Translations under genes and position numbers: made by a program
In this document: piece after piece, positions 17,578 through 26,631 of the stretch
Numbering within the stretch: the stretch's first letter is position 1
How the letters are laid out: the number at the start of each line of letters is the position of its first letter
Source of the DNA: Paludibacteraceae bacterium
GTDB taxonomy: Bacteria; Bacteroidota; Bacteroidia; Bacteroidales; Paludibacteraceae
NCBI GenBank assembly: GCA_016937795.1
Contig: JAFGVV010000025.1
Location: 1-58,785, forward strand
Length of the DNA stretch: 58,785 nucleotides
Direction: 5' to 3'
Notes under the pieces: generated by a model
The model's input: the letters and a program-made list of their open reading frames with translations, nothing else
Told to the model about the DNA's origin: nothing
Databases searched by the model: none

Positions 17578-18123
17578 ATGAAAAAAATCTTCTTTCTGAT
17601 TGCAGCTATGCTCATAACCCTGATTTCAGTTCAGGCTCAAAAAGCGGACAATATTTATGGCTTTGAAGTTAAAACCATAAAAGGAGAAACTCAAAAGCTC
17701 AGCACATACAAAGCAAAAATAGTATTGATAGTAAATACTGCCAGCAAATGCGGTCTGACACCACAGTACGAAGGCCTTGAAGCTCTTTATCAGAAATACA
17801 AAGACAAAGGACTTGTCATTCTCGGATTTCCGTGTAATCAGTTTATGGGTCAGGAACCGGGCACTGCCGAAGAAATTGAAAACTTTTGCAATACAAAGTA
17901 CAATATTACGTTTCCACTCTTCGACAAAATTGAAGTGAACGGAGACGAGACTAATCCTTTGTACAGATATCTGAAGGAAACCCTTCCGCTTGAAGGTAAA
18001 AATGACATACGTTGGAATTTCGAAAAATTTTTAATTGACAAAAACGGAAAACCAGTGAAGCGATTTGCTCCACGCACTAAACCTGCCAACTTGGAAACCG
18101 AAATTGAGGAACTGCTAAAATGA
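17578..18123 (+). CDS. Exported glutathione peroxidase family protein
   Basis: 181 residues from the ATG of MKKIFFLIAAMLITLISVQAQ, a clean Sec signal peptide. An earlier in-frame ATG at 17491 would add 29 polar residues and bury the signal, so the later start is preferred. The catalytic set matches the upstream paralogue: NTASKCG (C58), FPCNQF (C86, Q88), FCNTKYN (C104, putative resolving) and RWNFEKF. It would act in the periplasm, complementing the cytoplasmic enzyme. It follows the regulator closely and is probably co-transcribed with it. Confidence 0.9.
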   Translation: MKKIFFLIAAMLITLISVQAQKADNIYGFEVKTIKGETQKLSTYKAKIVLIVNTASKCGLTPQYEGLEALYQKYKDKGLVILGFPCNQFMGQEPGTAEEIENFCNTKYNITFPLFDKIEVNGDETNPLYRYLKETLPLEGKNDIRWNFEKFLIDKNGKPVKRFAPRTKPANLETEIEELLK

Positions 18124-18252
18124 TCGGGAAGTTCAACTTCGATCTTTCAATTTGTCATTAGAAAGCATTTACATAATCGAGAACACTAATTATCAACAAC
18201 TATATAGATAATTCAGGTATCCTATTTTGCATTCTGACATTCTAAAAAACAC

Positions 18253-18290
18253 AATAGCAGCTTTTTTACAAAAAAACTGCTATTTTTATT
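18253..18290 (+). terminator. Intrinsic terminator after the exported peroxidase
   Basis: 15-bp stem starting AATAGCAG with one mismatch and a minimal loop, followed by a T-rich run. Confidence 0.7.
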
Positions 18291-18320
18291 TGTCTTAACA
18301 CAAAACTATTTGTACTTTTA
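18289..18320 (+). promoter_or_regulatory. Promoter for the DUF4878 lipoprotein
   Basis: TTTG (-33) and TACTTTTA (-7, one mismatch) spaced by 20 nt, starting in the tail of the preceding terminator. Confidence 0.45.
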
Positions 18321-18380
18321 CCCCCAATAATCACAAGGTGGCTCAATGCCGCCCGTTACTAATCTTAAATAATAAATGTT

Positions 18381-18779
18381 ATGAGAAAATTAAAAATCAT
18401 TTTCGCACTACTACCTCTGCTGGCTATTGCTGCCTGCTCGGGTGGAGGAGGTCCCGAAGTTGTGGCCGAAAAATTCCTCAAAGCCGTCTACACTGCCGAC
18501 TTCGAAGGAGCAAAACAGTATTGTACAGACGATACCAAGCAAACCATCGACTTTATTGCTGCATTTGCATCTGAAAAGAAAGATGAAATGAAAAAAGCAG
18601 ATGTAAAAATCGAACAAAAATCTGTTGTTATTGCCGAAGATGGCAATTCTGCTGAAGTTGAAGTAATTGTATATGGCTCACTCGACCTAGATAAAGGAGA
18701 AGTAATCGAACAAAAAGAAGAAAAAATACAGCTAGTAAAAATCGACGACAAGTGGTTGGTAGAATACAAACTGAAATAA
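18381..18779 (+). CDS. DUF4878-type lipoprotein
   Basis: 132 residues. Lipoprotein signal with lipobox AIAAC (Cys19) and a glycine-rich tether, then an NTF2-like DUF4878 domain: PEVVAEKFLKAVYTADFEGAKQYCTDDTKQ, a basic/acidic middle helix, and strand-rich AEVEVIVYGSLDLDKGEVIEQKEEKIQLVKIDDKWLVEYKLK. Domains of this kind are found attached to the inner or outer membrane in many Bacteroidota. Function is unknown. It overlaps the next gene by 28 nt, which suggests translational coupling. Confidence 0.85.
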   Translation: MRKLKIIFALLPLLAIAACSGGGGPEVVAEKFLKAVYTADFEGAKQYCTDDTKQTIDFIAAFASEKKDEMKKADVKIEQKSVVIAEDGNSAEVEVIVYGSLDLDKGEVIEQKEEKIQLVKIDDKWLVEYKLK

Positions 18780-19381
18780 GATTCTTCATCTCTATATCAA
18801 TTCTGTTGTATTTTCAGGTTAGCTGTCAGCCACCGGAAAATACAACAGATTTGTTTTATTATCAACCCGACTCATTGCAGTGTGGTGATATCATTTTACG
18901 CAGGAGTTATGGCTTGGTGAGCGATATTATAGTGATGCAACTTAATGACTCAGTAGAAATCTCACATTGTGGAATACTTGACAAAAACGTTGAAGGAGAA
19001 TTTTACGTGATACATACGCTATCGAAAATGGTTTCGGACCACGATGGCATGCAGAGTTGTAGTCTTGAAAAATTTCTAAACGACAGCAGACCTGAAACTG
19101 TGAGAGTTGTCCGTTTCAGGAATAAAAACAGCAAGAAGATAGCCGATAACGCACGCTATTACCTGAAAGAAAAAATTCCGTTCGATGGGAATTTTAATAT
19201 TAATGACACAACAACATTCTACTGCTCCGAGCTTCCCATTCACATTATCAGAAATACATTTGGAACCGACATAAGTTTCAATGCTCAGAAACCAGAATTT
19301 TCTCTTTTTCTGAATCCTGATTATTTTAGCATCATTCCGTTTATGTATAAAAAATCACCTGACAGCATTGCTGACAGGTGA
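18752..19381 (+). CDS. YiiX/YebB-like NlpC/P60-superfamily lipoprotein
   Basis: 209 residues. The N-terminus (two arginines, then a hydrophobic run to FQVSC, Cys25) is a lipoprotein signal, which supports this start despite the overlap with the previous gene. The catalytic signature is of the permuted papain-like YiiX group: CGDIILRRS, then ISHCGILD (His), and FYCSELP (nucleophile Cys in the C-terminal half). Members are thought to be cysteine hydrolases on amide or thioester/lipid substrates. Here it would be membrane-anchored outside the cytoplasm and paired with a DUF4878 lipoprotein. The substrate is unknown. Confidence 0.78.
   Translation: MVGRIQTEIRFFISISILLYFQVSCQPPENTTDLFYYQPDSLQCGDIILRRSYGLVSDIIVMQLNDSVEISHCGILDKNVEGEFYVIHTLSKMVSDHDGMQSCSLEKFLNDSRPETVRVVRFRNKNSKKIADNARYYLKEKIPFDGNFNINDTTTFYCSELPIHIIRNTFGTDISFNAQKPEFSLFLNPDYFSIIPFMYKKSPDSIADR
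19355..19381. terminator. Bidirectional hairpin between the YiiX-like gene and leuB
   Basis: TCACCTG + CAGC pair with GCTG + CAGGTGA around a 3-nt loop. The hairpin covers the last codons and stop of the plus-strand gene; an A-run on its left gives a T-tail on the minus strand, so it mainly ends the leucine operon. Confidence 0.7.
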
Positions 19382-19409
19382 CCTTTATCAATCATAAAAA
19401 AACACAGAA

Positions 19410-20483
19410 TTATTTCGCATTGATATAATTCACAATCCACTCACCTACTTCGGAAGTAGAAAAGGCTTTTCCGGCACTTGCAATATCTTCGGTCACCACA
19501 TTGGCGTCCATACTTGCAGCTACCGCTTCACGAATCAACGCTCCTTCGTCCATCATATTAAATGCATATTCGAACATTAGCGCAGCCGACAGAATTGTAG
19601 CCAACGGGTTGGCAATATTTTTGCCGGCAGCCTGTGGATACGAGCCATGAATTGGTTCAAACACCGAAGTATGAATTCCCACAGAAGCCGAAGGCAACAT
19701 TCCGAGCGAACCGGTAATTACGGAAGCTTCATCGGTGAGGATATCGCCGAAAAGATTTTCAGTGACCAACACATCGAAGCTTTTAGGCCACTGAATAATT
19801 CGCATAGCCGCATTATCCACAAACATAAATTCAGTTTCAATTTCAGGATACTGAGGTGCAATTTCCTGTCCTATCTGCCGCCACAGGCGAGAAGTTGCCA
19901 GTACATTTGCTTTATCCACAATTGTCACTTTCTTATTACGCTGTCCGGCATATTTATACGCCAGATGCAGAATGCGCTCGACTTCCTCACGGGTGTAAAC
20001 ACATGTATCGTAAGCGGTATTTCCATCTTCGCTACGACCCTGCGGACGACCGAAATACATGCCGCCGGTAAGTTCGCGAATACACATAAAATCAGCTCCC
20101 TCAACCAGATCGGCACGAAGCGGCGATTTATGTATCAACGAAGGAAAAGTTGTAACCGGACGGATATTTGCATACAGCCCCAACTCTTTACGCATTTTCA
20201 GTAAACCTTGTTCAGGGCGCACTTTGGCTGCAGGATTGTTGTCGTATTTCGGATCACCGATAGCGCCAAAAAGCACAGCATCCGACTTCATACACAAATC
20301 GTGCGTCGCTTGCGGATAAGGCTCACCTACTGCATCGATGGCACAAGCACCCACAATAGCATGCTCGTAAGTAAGTTCGTGACCAAATTTTGCACAGACA
20401 GCTTTGGTTACATTCAAAGCCTGTTCGGTAATTTCGGGACCAATTCCGTCGCCGGGAAGTACTGCGATATTCAATTTACTCAT
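19410..20483 (-). CDS. leuB: 3-isopropylmalate dehydrogenase
   Basis: 357 residues, full family length. Converts 3-isopropylmalate to 2-oxoisocaproate with NAD (leucine synthesis). Motifs include [10 protein letters not shown] near the N-terminus, [35 protein letters not shown], the NADH region [19 protein letters not shown] and the [15 protein letters not shown] segment ([16 protein letters not shown]) that supplies the metal aspartates. It is the last gene of the leu operon, 113 nt after the CimA-like gene. The homologous citramalate-derived 3-methylmalate is a second substrate in some organisms. Confidence 0.97.
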   Translation of the reverse strand: MSKLNIAVLPGDGIGPEITEQALNVTKAVCAKFGHELTYEHAIVGACAIDAVGEPYPQATHDLCMKSDAVLFGAIGDPKYDNNPAAKVRPEQGLLKMRKELGLYANIRPVTTFPSLIHKSPLRADLVEGADFMCIRELTGGMYFGRPQGRSEDGNTAYDTCVYTREEVERILHLAYKYAGQRNKKVTIVDKANVLATSRLWRQIGQEIAPQYPEIETEFMFVDNAAMRIIQWPKSFDVLVTENLFGDILTDEASVITGSLGMLPSASVGIHTSVFEPIHGSYPQAAGKNIANPLATILSAALMFEYAFNMMDEGALIREAVAASMDANVVTEDIASAGKAFSTSEVGEWIVNYINAK

Positions 20484-20596
20484 TTGGAATTTATATCTTT
20501 TAAAAAATTTGTTTATTCTATTTTCAGAAATCTGTTATTTATAGTAGTCCTTGTTTCAGGTTTCAAAATCTCAAAGTCCTGGATCTTGGCTCAACC

Positions 20597-22252
20597 CTAT
20601 GGTAACTGATTATAATTTATCACCGGAATATTTCCTGACTCAAGAATATTCAGCATTTTCACAGTAGCTTTTATAGCAGCCACAGTCTGGTCGCCATCGA
20701 GCCCACGGGTTTTAAATGTTTTGTCGTCGAATTTCCATGTAATAATGGTTTGCACAATAGCATCAGTTTGTCCACCAGGCGGAATAACCACCTCGTAATT
20801 AAGAAGTTCCGGCGTGGGCTTATTCAGCTTTTTATAGATTTTATACATTGCTTTCGACACTGCATTGTACTGACCATCGCCTGAAGCATTTTGTTCGTAC
20901 ACCTCATCGTTGATGCGCATCCTGACAGTAGCCACAGGCCGTAAACCGTAAGTAAGCGAAAGAGAGTAATTCAGCATCTGAATATTCTGTTCGAGCTGCT
21001 CGCTGTTAAGCACATCGGACACAATATAAGGCAATTCTTCTATCGAAACAAGCTCTTTATTATCGCCAAGCTCAATTACACGTTGCGTGACTTTTTGCAT
21101 CATAGCATCATCAAGTTCAATGCCCAGCTGCTGAAGATTTTTAAGAATATTGGCTTTACCGGATGTTTTACCAAGCGCATACTGACGTCTGCGACCAAAG
21201 CGCTCAGGCAACAAATCATTAAAATAGAGATTCTTTTTGTTATCTCCATCGGCATGCACACCTGCCACCTGCGTAAATACATTATCGCCAATCACAGGCT
21301 TATTAGCCGGAATGCGAATACCCGAATAAGTTTCGACTACCTTGCTTACTGAATTCACTTTCTCCTCAACAAGTCGAGTTTTTACTTTGGCATGATCGTG
21401 CAGCACAGCCAAAACGCTTGTCAGTGGCGCATTTCCTGCACGTTCGCCAAGCCCATTTACAGTCACGTGAATACCCTGCACACCAGCCTTCACTGCTTCG
21501 AATACATTGGCTACAGCCAAATCATAATCGTTGTGCGCATGAAAATCGAAATGAAGATTGGGATAACGGGTAATCATTTTCTCACAAAAAAGACGTGTTT
21601 CGTCTGGATTAAGAACGCCAAGCGTATCCGGCAACATAAACCGTTTGATATTATCGTGCTGAAGCGCATCCACAATTGTGTATACATATTCTTCAGCATC
21701 ACGCATACCATTCGACCAATCTTCGAGATACACATTTACCGTAATACCCATTTCCTTAACGTGAGCAAGCACACCCCGAATATCAGCAATATGAGCTTCG
21801 GGTGTTTTTTTTAGCTGATAGGTGCAATGTTTGAGCGAACCTTTGCAAAGCAAATTAATCACTTCGCAACCGGCATCCTGAATCCATTTGAGCGAAGTAG
21901 TTCCATCGACAAAGCCAAGCACTTCCACTTTATGGATATGTCCGTTTTTGCGCGCCCAGTTTGCCACGTGTTTCACAGAGGCATATTCGCCGTCCGACAC
22001 GCGGGCAGAAGCAATCTCAATGCGATCGACGCAAAGCTCTTCGAGCAACATACGCGCAATACTGAGTTTCTCCTGCATGGCAAAAGCCACCCCGGAAGTC
22101 TGCTCACCATCGCGCAGCGTAGTGTCCATTATTTCTATGACCCCTACCCCCTGAAGGGGAACCAATTTAGCTTTATCTGACATATCAGCCCCATCTCTTA
22201 ATGGGGAGTTGAAGTTAGTATCGCCTAATATATTATTGACATCTACTTTCAT
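20597..22252 (-). CDS. (R)-citramalate synthase-like / 2-isopropylmalate synthase paralogue
   Basis: 551 residues. An acyl-CoA-dependent condensing enzyme of the LeuA/CimA/NifV family: [12 protein letters not shown] (active-site Arg-Asp), FHAHNDYDLAVAN metal histidines, NGLGERAGNAPL, and a C-terminal regulatory domain (from ~residue 400). It differs from the LeuA encoded at the head of the operon and sits in the slot that Bacteroides genomes also fill with a second synthase. Citramalate synthesis for isoleucine is therefore plausible but not proven. The first ~37 residues, up to VIEIMDTTLRDG, are encoded by a C/G-rich dispersed repeat and are not typical of the family; an internal ATG at MSDKAK is an alternative start. 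Confidence 0.82.
   Translation of the reverse strand: MKVDVNNILGDTNFNSPLRDGADMSDKAKLVPLQGVGVIEIMDTTLRDGEQTSGVAFAMQEKLSIARMLLEELCVDRIEIASARVSDGEYASVKHVANWARKNGHIHKVEVLGFVDGTTSLKWIQDAGCEVINLLCKGSLKHCTYQLKKTPEAHIADIRGVLAHVKEMGITVNVYLEDWSNGMRDAEEYVYTIVDALQHDNIKRFMLPDTLGVLNPDETRLFCEKMITRYPNLHFDFHAHNDYDLAVANVFEAVKAGVQGIHVTVNGLGERAGNAPLTSVLAVLHDHAKVKTRLVEEKVNSVSKVVETYSGIRIPANKPVIGDNVFTQVAGVHADGDNKKNLYFNDLLPERFGRRRQYALGKTSGKANILKNLQQLGIELDDAMMQKVTQRVIELGDNKELVSIEELPYIVSDVLNSEQLEQNIQMLNYSLSLTYGLRPVATVRMRINDEVYEQNASGDGQYNAVSKAMYKIYKKLNKPTPELLNYEVVIPPGGQTDAIVQTIITWKFDDKTFKTRGLDGDQTVAAIKATVKMLNILESGNIPVINYNQLP
22138..22216. repeat. Dispersed G/C-rich repeat inside the N-terminus of the CimA-like gene
   Basis: Two hairpin-forming blocks: ACCCCCTGAAGGGGA (~22147-22161) and GCCCCATCTCTTAATGGGG (~22188-22206) joined by a short linker. 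Related blocks occur at three other junctions of this operon. The repeat is in frame and is translated as residues ~12-37. Confidence 0.6.
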
Positions 22253-22281
22253 TTTATTCGTAAAAAGTATTAAATAGTATT

Positions 22282-22306
22282 TTAGTTTCCCTTAGAGGTT
22301 AGGGGT
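22282..22306. repeat. Degenerate copy of the G/C-rich repeat between leuD and the CimA-like gene
   Basis: TTTCCCTTAGAGGTTAGGGG is a decayed version of the CCCTTTAGGGGTTGGGGG-type unit; it abuts the leuD stop codon. Confidence 0.4.
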
Positions 22307-22891
22307 TTATCTTGCTACTTCGTAAGCCTCAATCATATCTCTTTTGCTTAGCAAATAGTCGATATCGTCAAGACCGTTCAGCAAACATTCTTTTTTATAA
22401 GCGTTAATCTCAAAGTTTTCCGACTTTCCCGAAGCATTGTTAGTTACAGTCTGATTTTGCAAATCGACAGTAAGCGTCACTTTCGAATCGGTATTCACCG
22501 CATTAAAAACTTCGGAAAGAAACTCTGCAGACACAACGACAGGAAGCACACCATTGTTCAGAGCATTATTCTGGAAGATGTCGGCAAAAAAGCTCGACAC
22601 AACCACTTTAAAACCATAACCGGCAATAGCCCAGGCAGCATGTTCGCGACTCGAGCCCGAACCGAAGTTTTTTCCGGCTACGAGAATTGAACCCGAATAA
22701 AGCGAATTGTTAAGCACAAAATCTGCTTTGGGGCTACCATCTTTGTTGTAGCGCCAGTCGGCGAAAAGATTATCACCAAAACCATTTTTATCAGTCGCTT
22801 TCAGAAAGCGCGCAGGGATAATCTGGTCAGTATCCACATTCTCTATCGGAAGCGGAACTATTGTTGAAGTCAACGTTAAAAACTTTTCCAT
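22307..22891 (-). CDS. leuD: 3-isopropylmalate dehydratase small subunit
   Basis: 194 residues from MEKFLTLTS; six extra codons upstream are read from the inverted-repeat region and look non-native. LeuD pairs with LeuC to isomerise 2- to 3-isopropylmalate. Swivelling-domain signatures are present: [29 protein letters not shown] (substrate-contacting serine/arginine loop) and [20 protein letters not shown]. Normally it lies directly after leuC; here a GxxExxY gene element separates them by ~500 bp. Confidence 0.96.
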   Translation of the reverse strand: MEKFLTLTSTIVPLPIENVDTDQIIPARFLKATDKNGFGDNLFADWRYNKDGSPKADFVLNNSLYSGSILVAGKNFGSGSSREHAAWAIAGYGFKVVVSSFFADIFQNNALNNGVLPVVVSAEFLSEVFNAVNTDSKVTLTVDLQNQTVTNNASGKSENFEINAYKKECLLNGLDDIDYLLSKRDMIEAYEVAR

Positions 22892-22905
22892 ATCTTTTGA
22901 ATTTA

Positions 22906-22940
22906 GCACACAGACAACACAGAATAACTGAATTACACTG
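22906..22940 (+). repeat. Left inverted repeat of the GxxExxY element
   Basis: Reads as degenerate 9-nt units, CACAGACAA CACAGAATA and so on, beginning GCACAC. About 25 of 35 positions match the reverse complement of the repeat at 23349-23384. It ends 15 nt from the leuD start. Confidence 0.6.
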
Positions 22941-22943
22941 ATT

Positions 22944-23339
22944 TTATGAGGTGCTATTAATTAATTCTTTTCTATCATTAGTATAAATAACTCTTTTAAG
23001 CTCAGGCCTTTTACCAAAATTAAGCAACAATCCCACTTCGAGATCACATGCTTTCAGGTAGTTCACAAGCTGATATTCATGCTCTTTGCAAATACTTTCT
23101 ACAGCCTTTAACTCAAGAATAACTTTTCCCTCTACAATTATATCTGCATAAAAGACTCCCACAACTTTTTGCTTGTAATACACATTAATAGCTTTTTCAG
23201 TTTCACATTTAAGACCCAGGTCTTTCATTTCTAGATATAAAGCATTTTTATATACCTTTTCTAAAAAGCCAAAACCAAGTTTATAATGAACCTGATAAAA
23301 TGCATGCAGTATTTCGTCGGTTAACTCTTTATGTAACAT
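22944..23339 (-). CDS. GxxExxY-family protein
   Basis: 131 residues with the name-giving [13 protein letters not shown] motif (G-F-L-E-K-V-Y) near residue 23, then a core with [16 protein letters not shown]. That block has the D...ExK spacing of PD-(D/E)xK nuclease folds, plus [11 protein letters not shown] and the closing GLLLNFGK. GxxExxY proteins are small, widely scattered and of unknown function; nuclease ancestry is inferred. The gene is bounded by inverted repeats and lies within the leu operon in the same orientation, so it should be co-transcribed with leuC and leuD. It is unlikely to be a leucine enzyme. Confidence 0.85.
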   Translation of the reverse strand: MLHKELTDEILHAFYQVHYKLGFGFLEKVYKNALYLEMKDLGLKCETEKAINVYYKQKVVGVFYADIIVEGKVILELKAVESICKEHEYQLVNYLKACDLEVGLLLNFGKRPELKRVIYTNDRKELINSTS

Positions 23340-23348
23340 AACTCTGAG

Positions 23349-23384
23349 CTGTGATATTCCGTATTCTCTGTATACTCCGTGTGC
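23349..23384 (-). repeat. Right inverted repeat of the GxxExxY element
   Basis: On the minus strand it starts GCACACGGAG and continues as degenerate nonamers (CACGGAGTA TACAGAGAA ...). It stops 3 nt short of the leuC stop codon, so the element fills exactly the leuC-leuD junction. Confidence 0.6.
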
Positions 23385-23387
23385 CTG

Positions 23388-24818
23388 CTAAGCTCTCGGG
23401 TCTGTGATGCGACCAGAGATGGCAGCAGCAGCAGCAACGAGTGGGCTGGCCAGAATAGTACGCGCTCCGGGACCCTGACGACCTTCGAAATTTCGGTTCG
23501 AAGTAGAAACGGCATATTTTCCGGCAGGCACTTTGTCGTCGTTCATAGCCAGACACGCCGAGCAACCCGGCTGACGCATTTTAAAACCGGCTTCGGTCAG
23601 AATATCGAGCAAGCCTTCCTCGCGGATTTGCTGCTCCACTTTCCAGCTACCGGGCACAAGCCATGCAGTTACATTGTCGGCTTTCTTTTTACCTTTTACA
23701 TAGTTGGCAAAAATGCGGAAATCCTCAATACGACCATTGGTACAACTGCCAAGAAACACATAATCAATTTGTTTTCCTTCGAGTTTTTCGCCCGCCTGAA
23801 AACCCATATAATTCAATGATTTTTCAAACGAAATACGTCCGGCTTCATCAATCTGATCGAGTGTAGGAATTGAGTCTGTAATACCCATACCCATACCCGG
23901 ATTTGTTCCATAAGTAATCATAGGCTGAATATCGGCAGCATCGAACACAAGTTCTTTGTCAAATTTCGCCCCTTCATCTGTTTTAAGGGTTTTCCAGTAT
24001 GCTAATTTCTGTTCCCACTCTTCGCCTTTAGGCGCAAATTCGCGACCATTTACATACATAAAAGTTTTTTCGTCGGGAGCTATCATACCACCACGGGCAC
24101 CCATTTCAATCGAAAGATTACAAACCGTCATGCGTTCTTCCATGCTCATATTGCGAATAGCTTCACCAGCATATTCCACAAAATAACCTGTAGCACCGCC
24201 TGTAGTCAGTTTCGAAATCATGTAAAGGGCAAGGTCTTTGGCTGTTACACCTTCACCAAGCTTACCGTTGAAAGTAATACGCATGGTTTTAGGACGGGTT
24301 TGCAAAATACACTGAGTAGCCAACACCATTTCCACTTCGCTGGTACCAATACCAAATGCAATGGTTCCGAAAGCACCGTGCGTAGAAGTATGACTATCGC
24401 CACACACAATAGTCATTCCGGGTTGTGTAAAACCATTCTCAGGGCCAATAATATGCACTACACCATTTTTCTCATGTCCGAGTGGATAGAAAAGCGGCAT
24501 GTTGAAATCGGCTGCATTACGTGCAAAAGTATCGAGCTGATTGCGCGAAATCGGGTCTTTTACAGGCTGATCCTGATCAATAGTTGGCGTATTGTGGTCG
24601 GCTGTCATCGTGGTTTTATCGGGACGAAATACTTTCAGTCCGCGGGCACGTAAGCCATTAAAAGCCTGAGGGCTTGTCACCTCATGACAGAAATGACGAT
24701 CGATGTACAATTGTGTAGGTCCGTTTTCGACTGACGACACCACGTGCGCATCCCATATTTTATCGAAGAGGGTTGCCCCCTGACCCCCTGAAGGGGGAGT
24801 TTGTTCGTTTGTATTCAT
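23388..24818 (-). CDS. leuC: 3-isopropylmalate dehydratase large subunit
   Basis: 476 residues. Aconitase-family enzyme with a [4Fe-4S] cluster: [14 protein letters not shown], then [14 protein letters not shown] (first cluster Cys) and PGCSACL (the other two), followed by [20 protein letters not shown]. With LeuD it isomerises isopropylmalate in leucine synthesis. The conserved part starts at [12 protein letters not shown]; the preceding residues [12 protein letters not shown] are encoded by a copy of the operon's G/C-rich repeat and are an acquired extension. Confidence 0.97.
   Translation of the reverse strand: MNTNEQTPPSGGQGATLFDKIWDAHVVSSVENGPTQLYIDRHFCHEVTSPQAFNGLRARGLKVFRPDKTTMTADHNTPTIDQDQPVKDPISRNQLDTFARNAADFNMPLFYPLGHEKNGVVHIIGPENGFTQPGMTIVCGDSHTSTHGAFGTIAFGIGTSEVEMVLATQCILQTRPKTMRITFNGKLGEGVTAKDLALYMISKLTTGGATGYFVEYAGEAIRNMSMEERMTVCNLSIEMGARGGMIAPDEKTFMYVNGREFAPKGEEWEQKLAYWKTLKTDEGAKFDKELVFDAADIQPMITYGTNPGMGMGITDSIPTLDQIDEAGRISFEKSLNYMGFQAGEKLEGKQIDYVFLGSCTNGRIEDFRIFANYVKGKKKADNVTAWLVPGSWKVEQQIREEGLLDILTEAGFKMRQPGCSACLAMNDDKVPAGKYAVSTSNRNFEGRQGPGARTILASPLVAAAAAISGRITDPRA
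24766..24803. repeat. G/C-rich repeat in the 5' end of leuC
   Basis: Contains CCCCCTGAAGGGGGA preceded by GCCCCCTGA on the plus strand; it can fold into a hairpin. It is translated in frame as the PPSGGQG segment of LeuC. Confidence 0.6.
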
Positions 24819-24861
24819 ATTTATTGTACGTATAAACTGTTTTTTTTATTTTTTGATTTAC

Positions 24862-24892
24862 ATCTCCTTACTTCCCTTTAGGGGTTGGGGGT
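24862..24892. repeat. G/C-rich repeat between leuA and leuC
   Basis: TTCCCTTTAGGGGTTGGGGG directly adjoins the leuA stop codon and belongs to the same family as the copies within leuC and the CimA-like gene. Confidence 0.5.
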
Positions 24893-26385
24893 CATTTTAC
24901 AAACTGATTTATTGCATTGATATAAGCTTCTGCTGAAGCAGCCACAATATCGGTATTAGCACCAAAACCGTAATACACAATACCATCGTATTCTACCTGC
25001 ATGTGTACTTTACCCAAATCGTCGCTACCTTTGCTGATAGCCTGAATGGTGAATTCCTGTAAAGTCATTGTGCGATTGATGATTTTTTTCAGCGCTTTGA
25101 TGGCTGCATCAACCGGGCCATTGCCTGACGAAGCAGCTTCGAATTTCTCGCCGGCAATAAGCAAACCGATACTGGCCACCGACCGAACACCCACACCCGA
25201 AGTTACCTGAAGATAATCGAGTTTGATTCTTTGCTTTTCCGAACGCTCCTTTCCGGCAAGCACCAGCACATCGTCGTCGTTGATATCTTTTTTACGGTCG
25301 GCTAATTTCAGAAACTCTTCGTAAATTTTATCCAACTGACCACCTTCCACTTCCACACCAAGTACTGACAGACGATGTTTCAGGGCAGCACGACCGCTAC
25401 GGGCAGTAAGCACAATAGAATTTTTATCGATTCCCACATCGGTAGGATCCATAATTTCGTAACTTTCGCGGTTTTTAAGCACACCATCCTGATGAATTCC
25501 CGATGAATGTGCAAAAGCATTGCGACCCACCACAGCTTTATTGGGCTGCACAGGCATATTCATTAAACTTGAAACCATGCGGCTGGTTGAATATATTTTC
25601 TGAGTATTGATATTGGTATCAATTTCCAGATTTTTATGACATTTCAGAATCATGGCCACTTCTTCGAGCGAAGTATTCCCGGCGCGTTCGCCAATACCAT
25701 TGATCGTAACTTCCACCTGACGGGCACCATTGAGCACTCCGGCCATTGTATTGGCTGTAGCCATTCCAAGGTCGTTGTGACAGTGCGTTGAGAGAATCGC
25801 ATTATGTACACCATTTACATTTTCCATCAGGAATTTTATTTTTTCGCCATATTGATGTGGTAAACAATAACCTGTGGTATCGGGAATATTAACCACAGTA
25901 GCACCGGCTTTGATTACGGCTTCAACCACACGCGCCAAATACACATTGTCGGTACGACCGGCATCCTCACAGTAAAACTCCACATCTTCCACATACTTTT
26001 TGGCATATTTTACAGCCGCTACAGCACGTTCGAGAATTTCTTCCTGTGTAGAATTAAATTTATATTTGATATGAAAATCGGATGTTCCGATACCAGTATG
26101 AATACGTTTACTTTTGGCATATTGCAATGCCTCAGCAGCCACATCAATATCTTTTTGCACACCACGTGTGAGGGCACAAATGGTAGGCCAGGTCACCGCT
26201 TTCGATATTTCCACTACCGATTTAAAATCGCCCGGGCTCGACACAGGAAAACCTGCTTCGATCACATCCACGCCAAGTTGCTCAAGGGCTTTGGCTACCT
26301 GAATTTTTTCTACTGTATTCAACTGGCATCCGGGCACCTGTTCGCCGTCGCGCAAAGTAGTATCAAAAATAAAAAGTCTGTCCAT
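24892..26385 (-). CDS. leuA: 2-isopropylmalate synthase
   Basis: 497 residues. Condenses acetyl-CoA with 2-oxoisovalerate, the committed step to leucine. Motifs: [16 protein letters not shown] at residue ~9, [12 protein letters not shown] (metal histidines), [30 protein letters not shown], and a C-terminal allosteric domain with the [13 protein letters not shown] loop where leucine binds in relatives. First gene of the operon; its leader carries a short ORF and a terminator, suggesting attenuation. Confidence 0.97.
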   Translation of the reverse strand: MDRLFIFDTTLRDGEQVPGCQLNTVEKIQVAKALEQLGVDVIEAGFPVSSPGDFKSVVEISKAVTWPTICALTRGVQKDIDVAAEALQYAKSKRIHTGIGTSDFHIKYKFNSTQEEILERAVAAVKYAKKYVEDVEFYCEDAGRTDNVYLARVVEAVIKAGATVVNIPDTTGYCLPHQYGEKIKFLMENVNGVHNAILSTHCHNDLGMATANTMAGVLNGARQVEVTINGIGERAGNTSLEEVAMILKCHKNLEIDTNINTQKIYSTSRMVSSLMNMPVQPNKAVVGRNAFAHSSGIHQDGVLKNRESYEIMDPTDVGIDKNSIVLTARSGRAALKHRLSVLGVEVEGGQLDKIYEEFLKLADRKKDINDDDVLVLAGKERSEKQRIKLDYLQVTSGVGVRSVASIGLLIAGEKFEAASSGNGPVDAAIKALKKIINRTMTLQEFTIQAISKGSDDLGKVHMQVEYDGIVYYGFGANTDIVAASAEAYINAINQFVK

Positions 26386-26445
26386 AATATCTTAATTTAC
26401 TATTTTTTCAATTACAACTAACCCATCAGGTCAGCAGGTTTAAAA

Positions 26446-26477
26446 AAAGCCTTTCGCACCGTAGTGAGAAAGGCTTT
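26446..26477 (-). terminator. Attenuator hairpin in the leu operon leader
   Basis: On the minus strand, AAAGCCTTTC and GAAAGGCTTT style arms (10 bp, extendable by 3 bp within the loop) are followed by seven Ts. It lies between the leader peptide gene and leuA, where an intrinsic terminator would make no sense unless conditional. Confidence 0.75.
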
Positions 26478-26493
26478 ATTATATTACATACAA

Positions 26494-26586
26494 TTAATTA
26501 CACACCAAACTCACTTCGTCTTGTTTTGCAAGAGAATAATAATACCGAGTAGAAGAATATGTAGAAAACTGCGATTCATTGCTCAT
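26494..26586 (-). CDS. Leader peptide of the leu operon
   Basis: 30 codons: MSNESQFSTY, then SSTRYYYSLAKQ and DEVSLVCN, stop. The ORF begins about 10 nt after the predicted transcription start and ends 17 nt before the attenuator hairpin. The second half contains Leu and Val codons (CTT, GTG, TTG, GTG), as expected if ribosome stalling for scarce branched-chain aminoacyl-tRNA favours an alternative fold. The Leu content is modest compared with enterobacterial leuL. I infer transcription attenuation; the antiterminator pairing was not worked out. Confidence 0.65.
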   Translation of the reverse strand: MSNESQFSTYSSTRYYYSLAKQDEVSLVCN

Positions 26587-26601
26587 TTTTTGATTTCTGT
26601 G

Positions 26602-26631
26602 CAAAGATACAGCTATTTTTGATATCTGCAA
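26602..26631 (-). promoter_or_regulatory. Promoter of the leu operon
   Basis: TTG (-33, 26629-26631) and TATCTTTG (-7, 26602-26609) on the minus strand with 19-nt spacing. Confidence 0.6.

Noticed and set aside
24862..24892. G/C-rich repeat as intrinsic terminator between leuA and leuC
   Set aside because: No T-tail and the same unit occurs inside coding sequence, so it is called a dispersed repeat instead.
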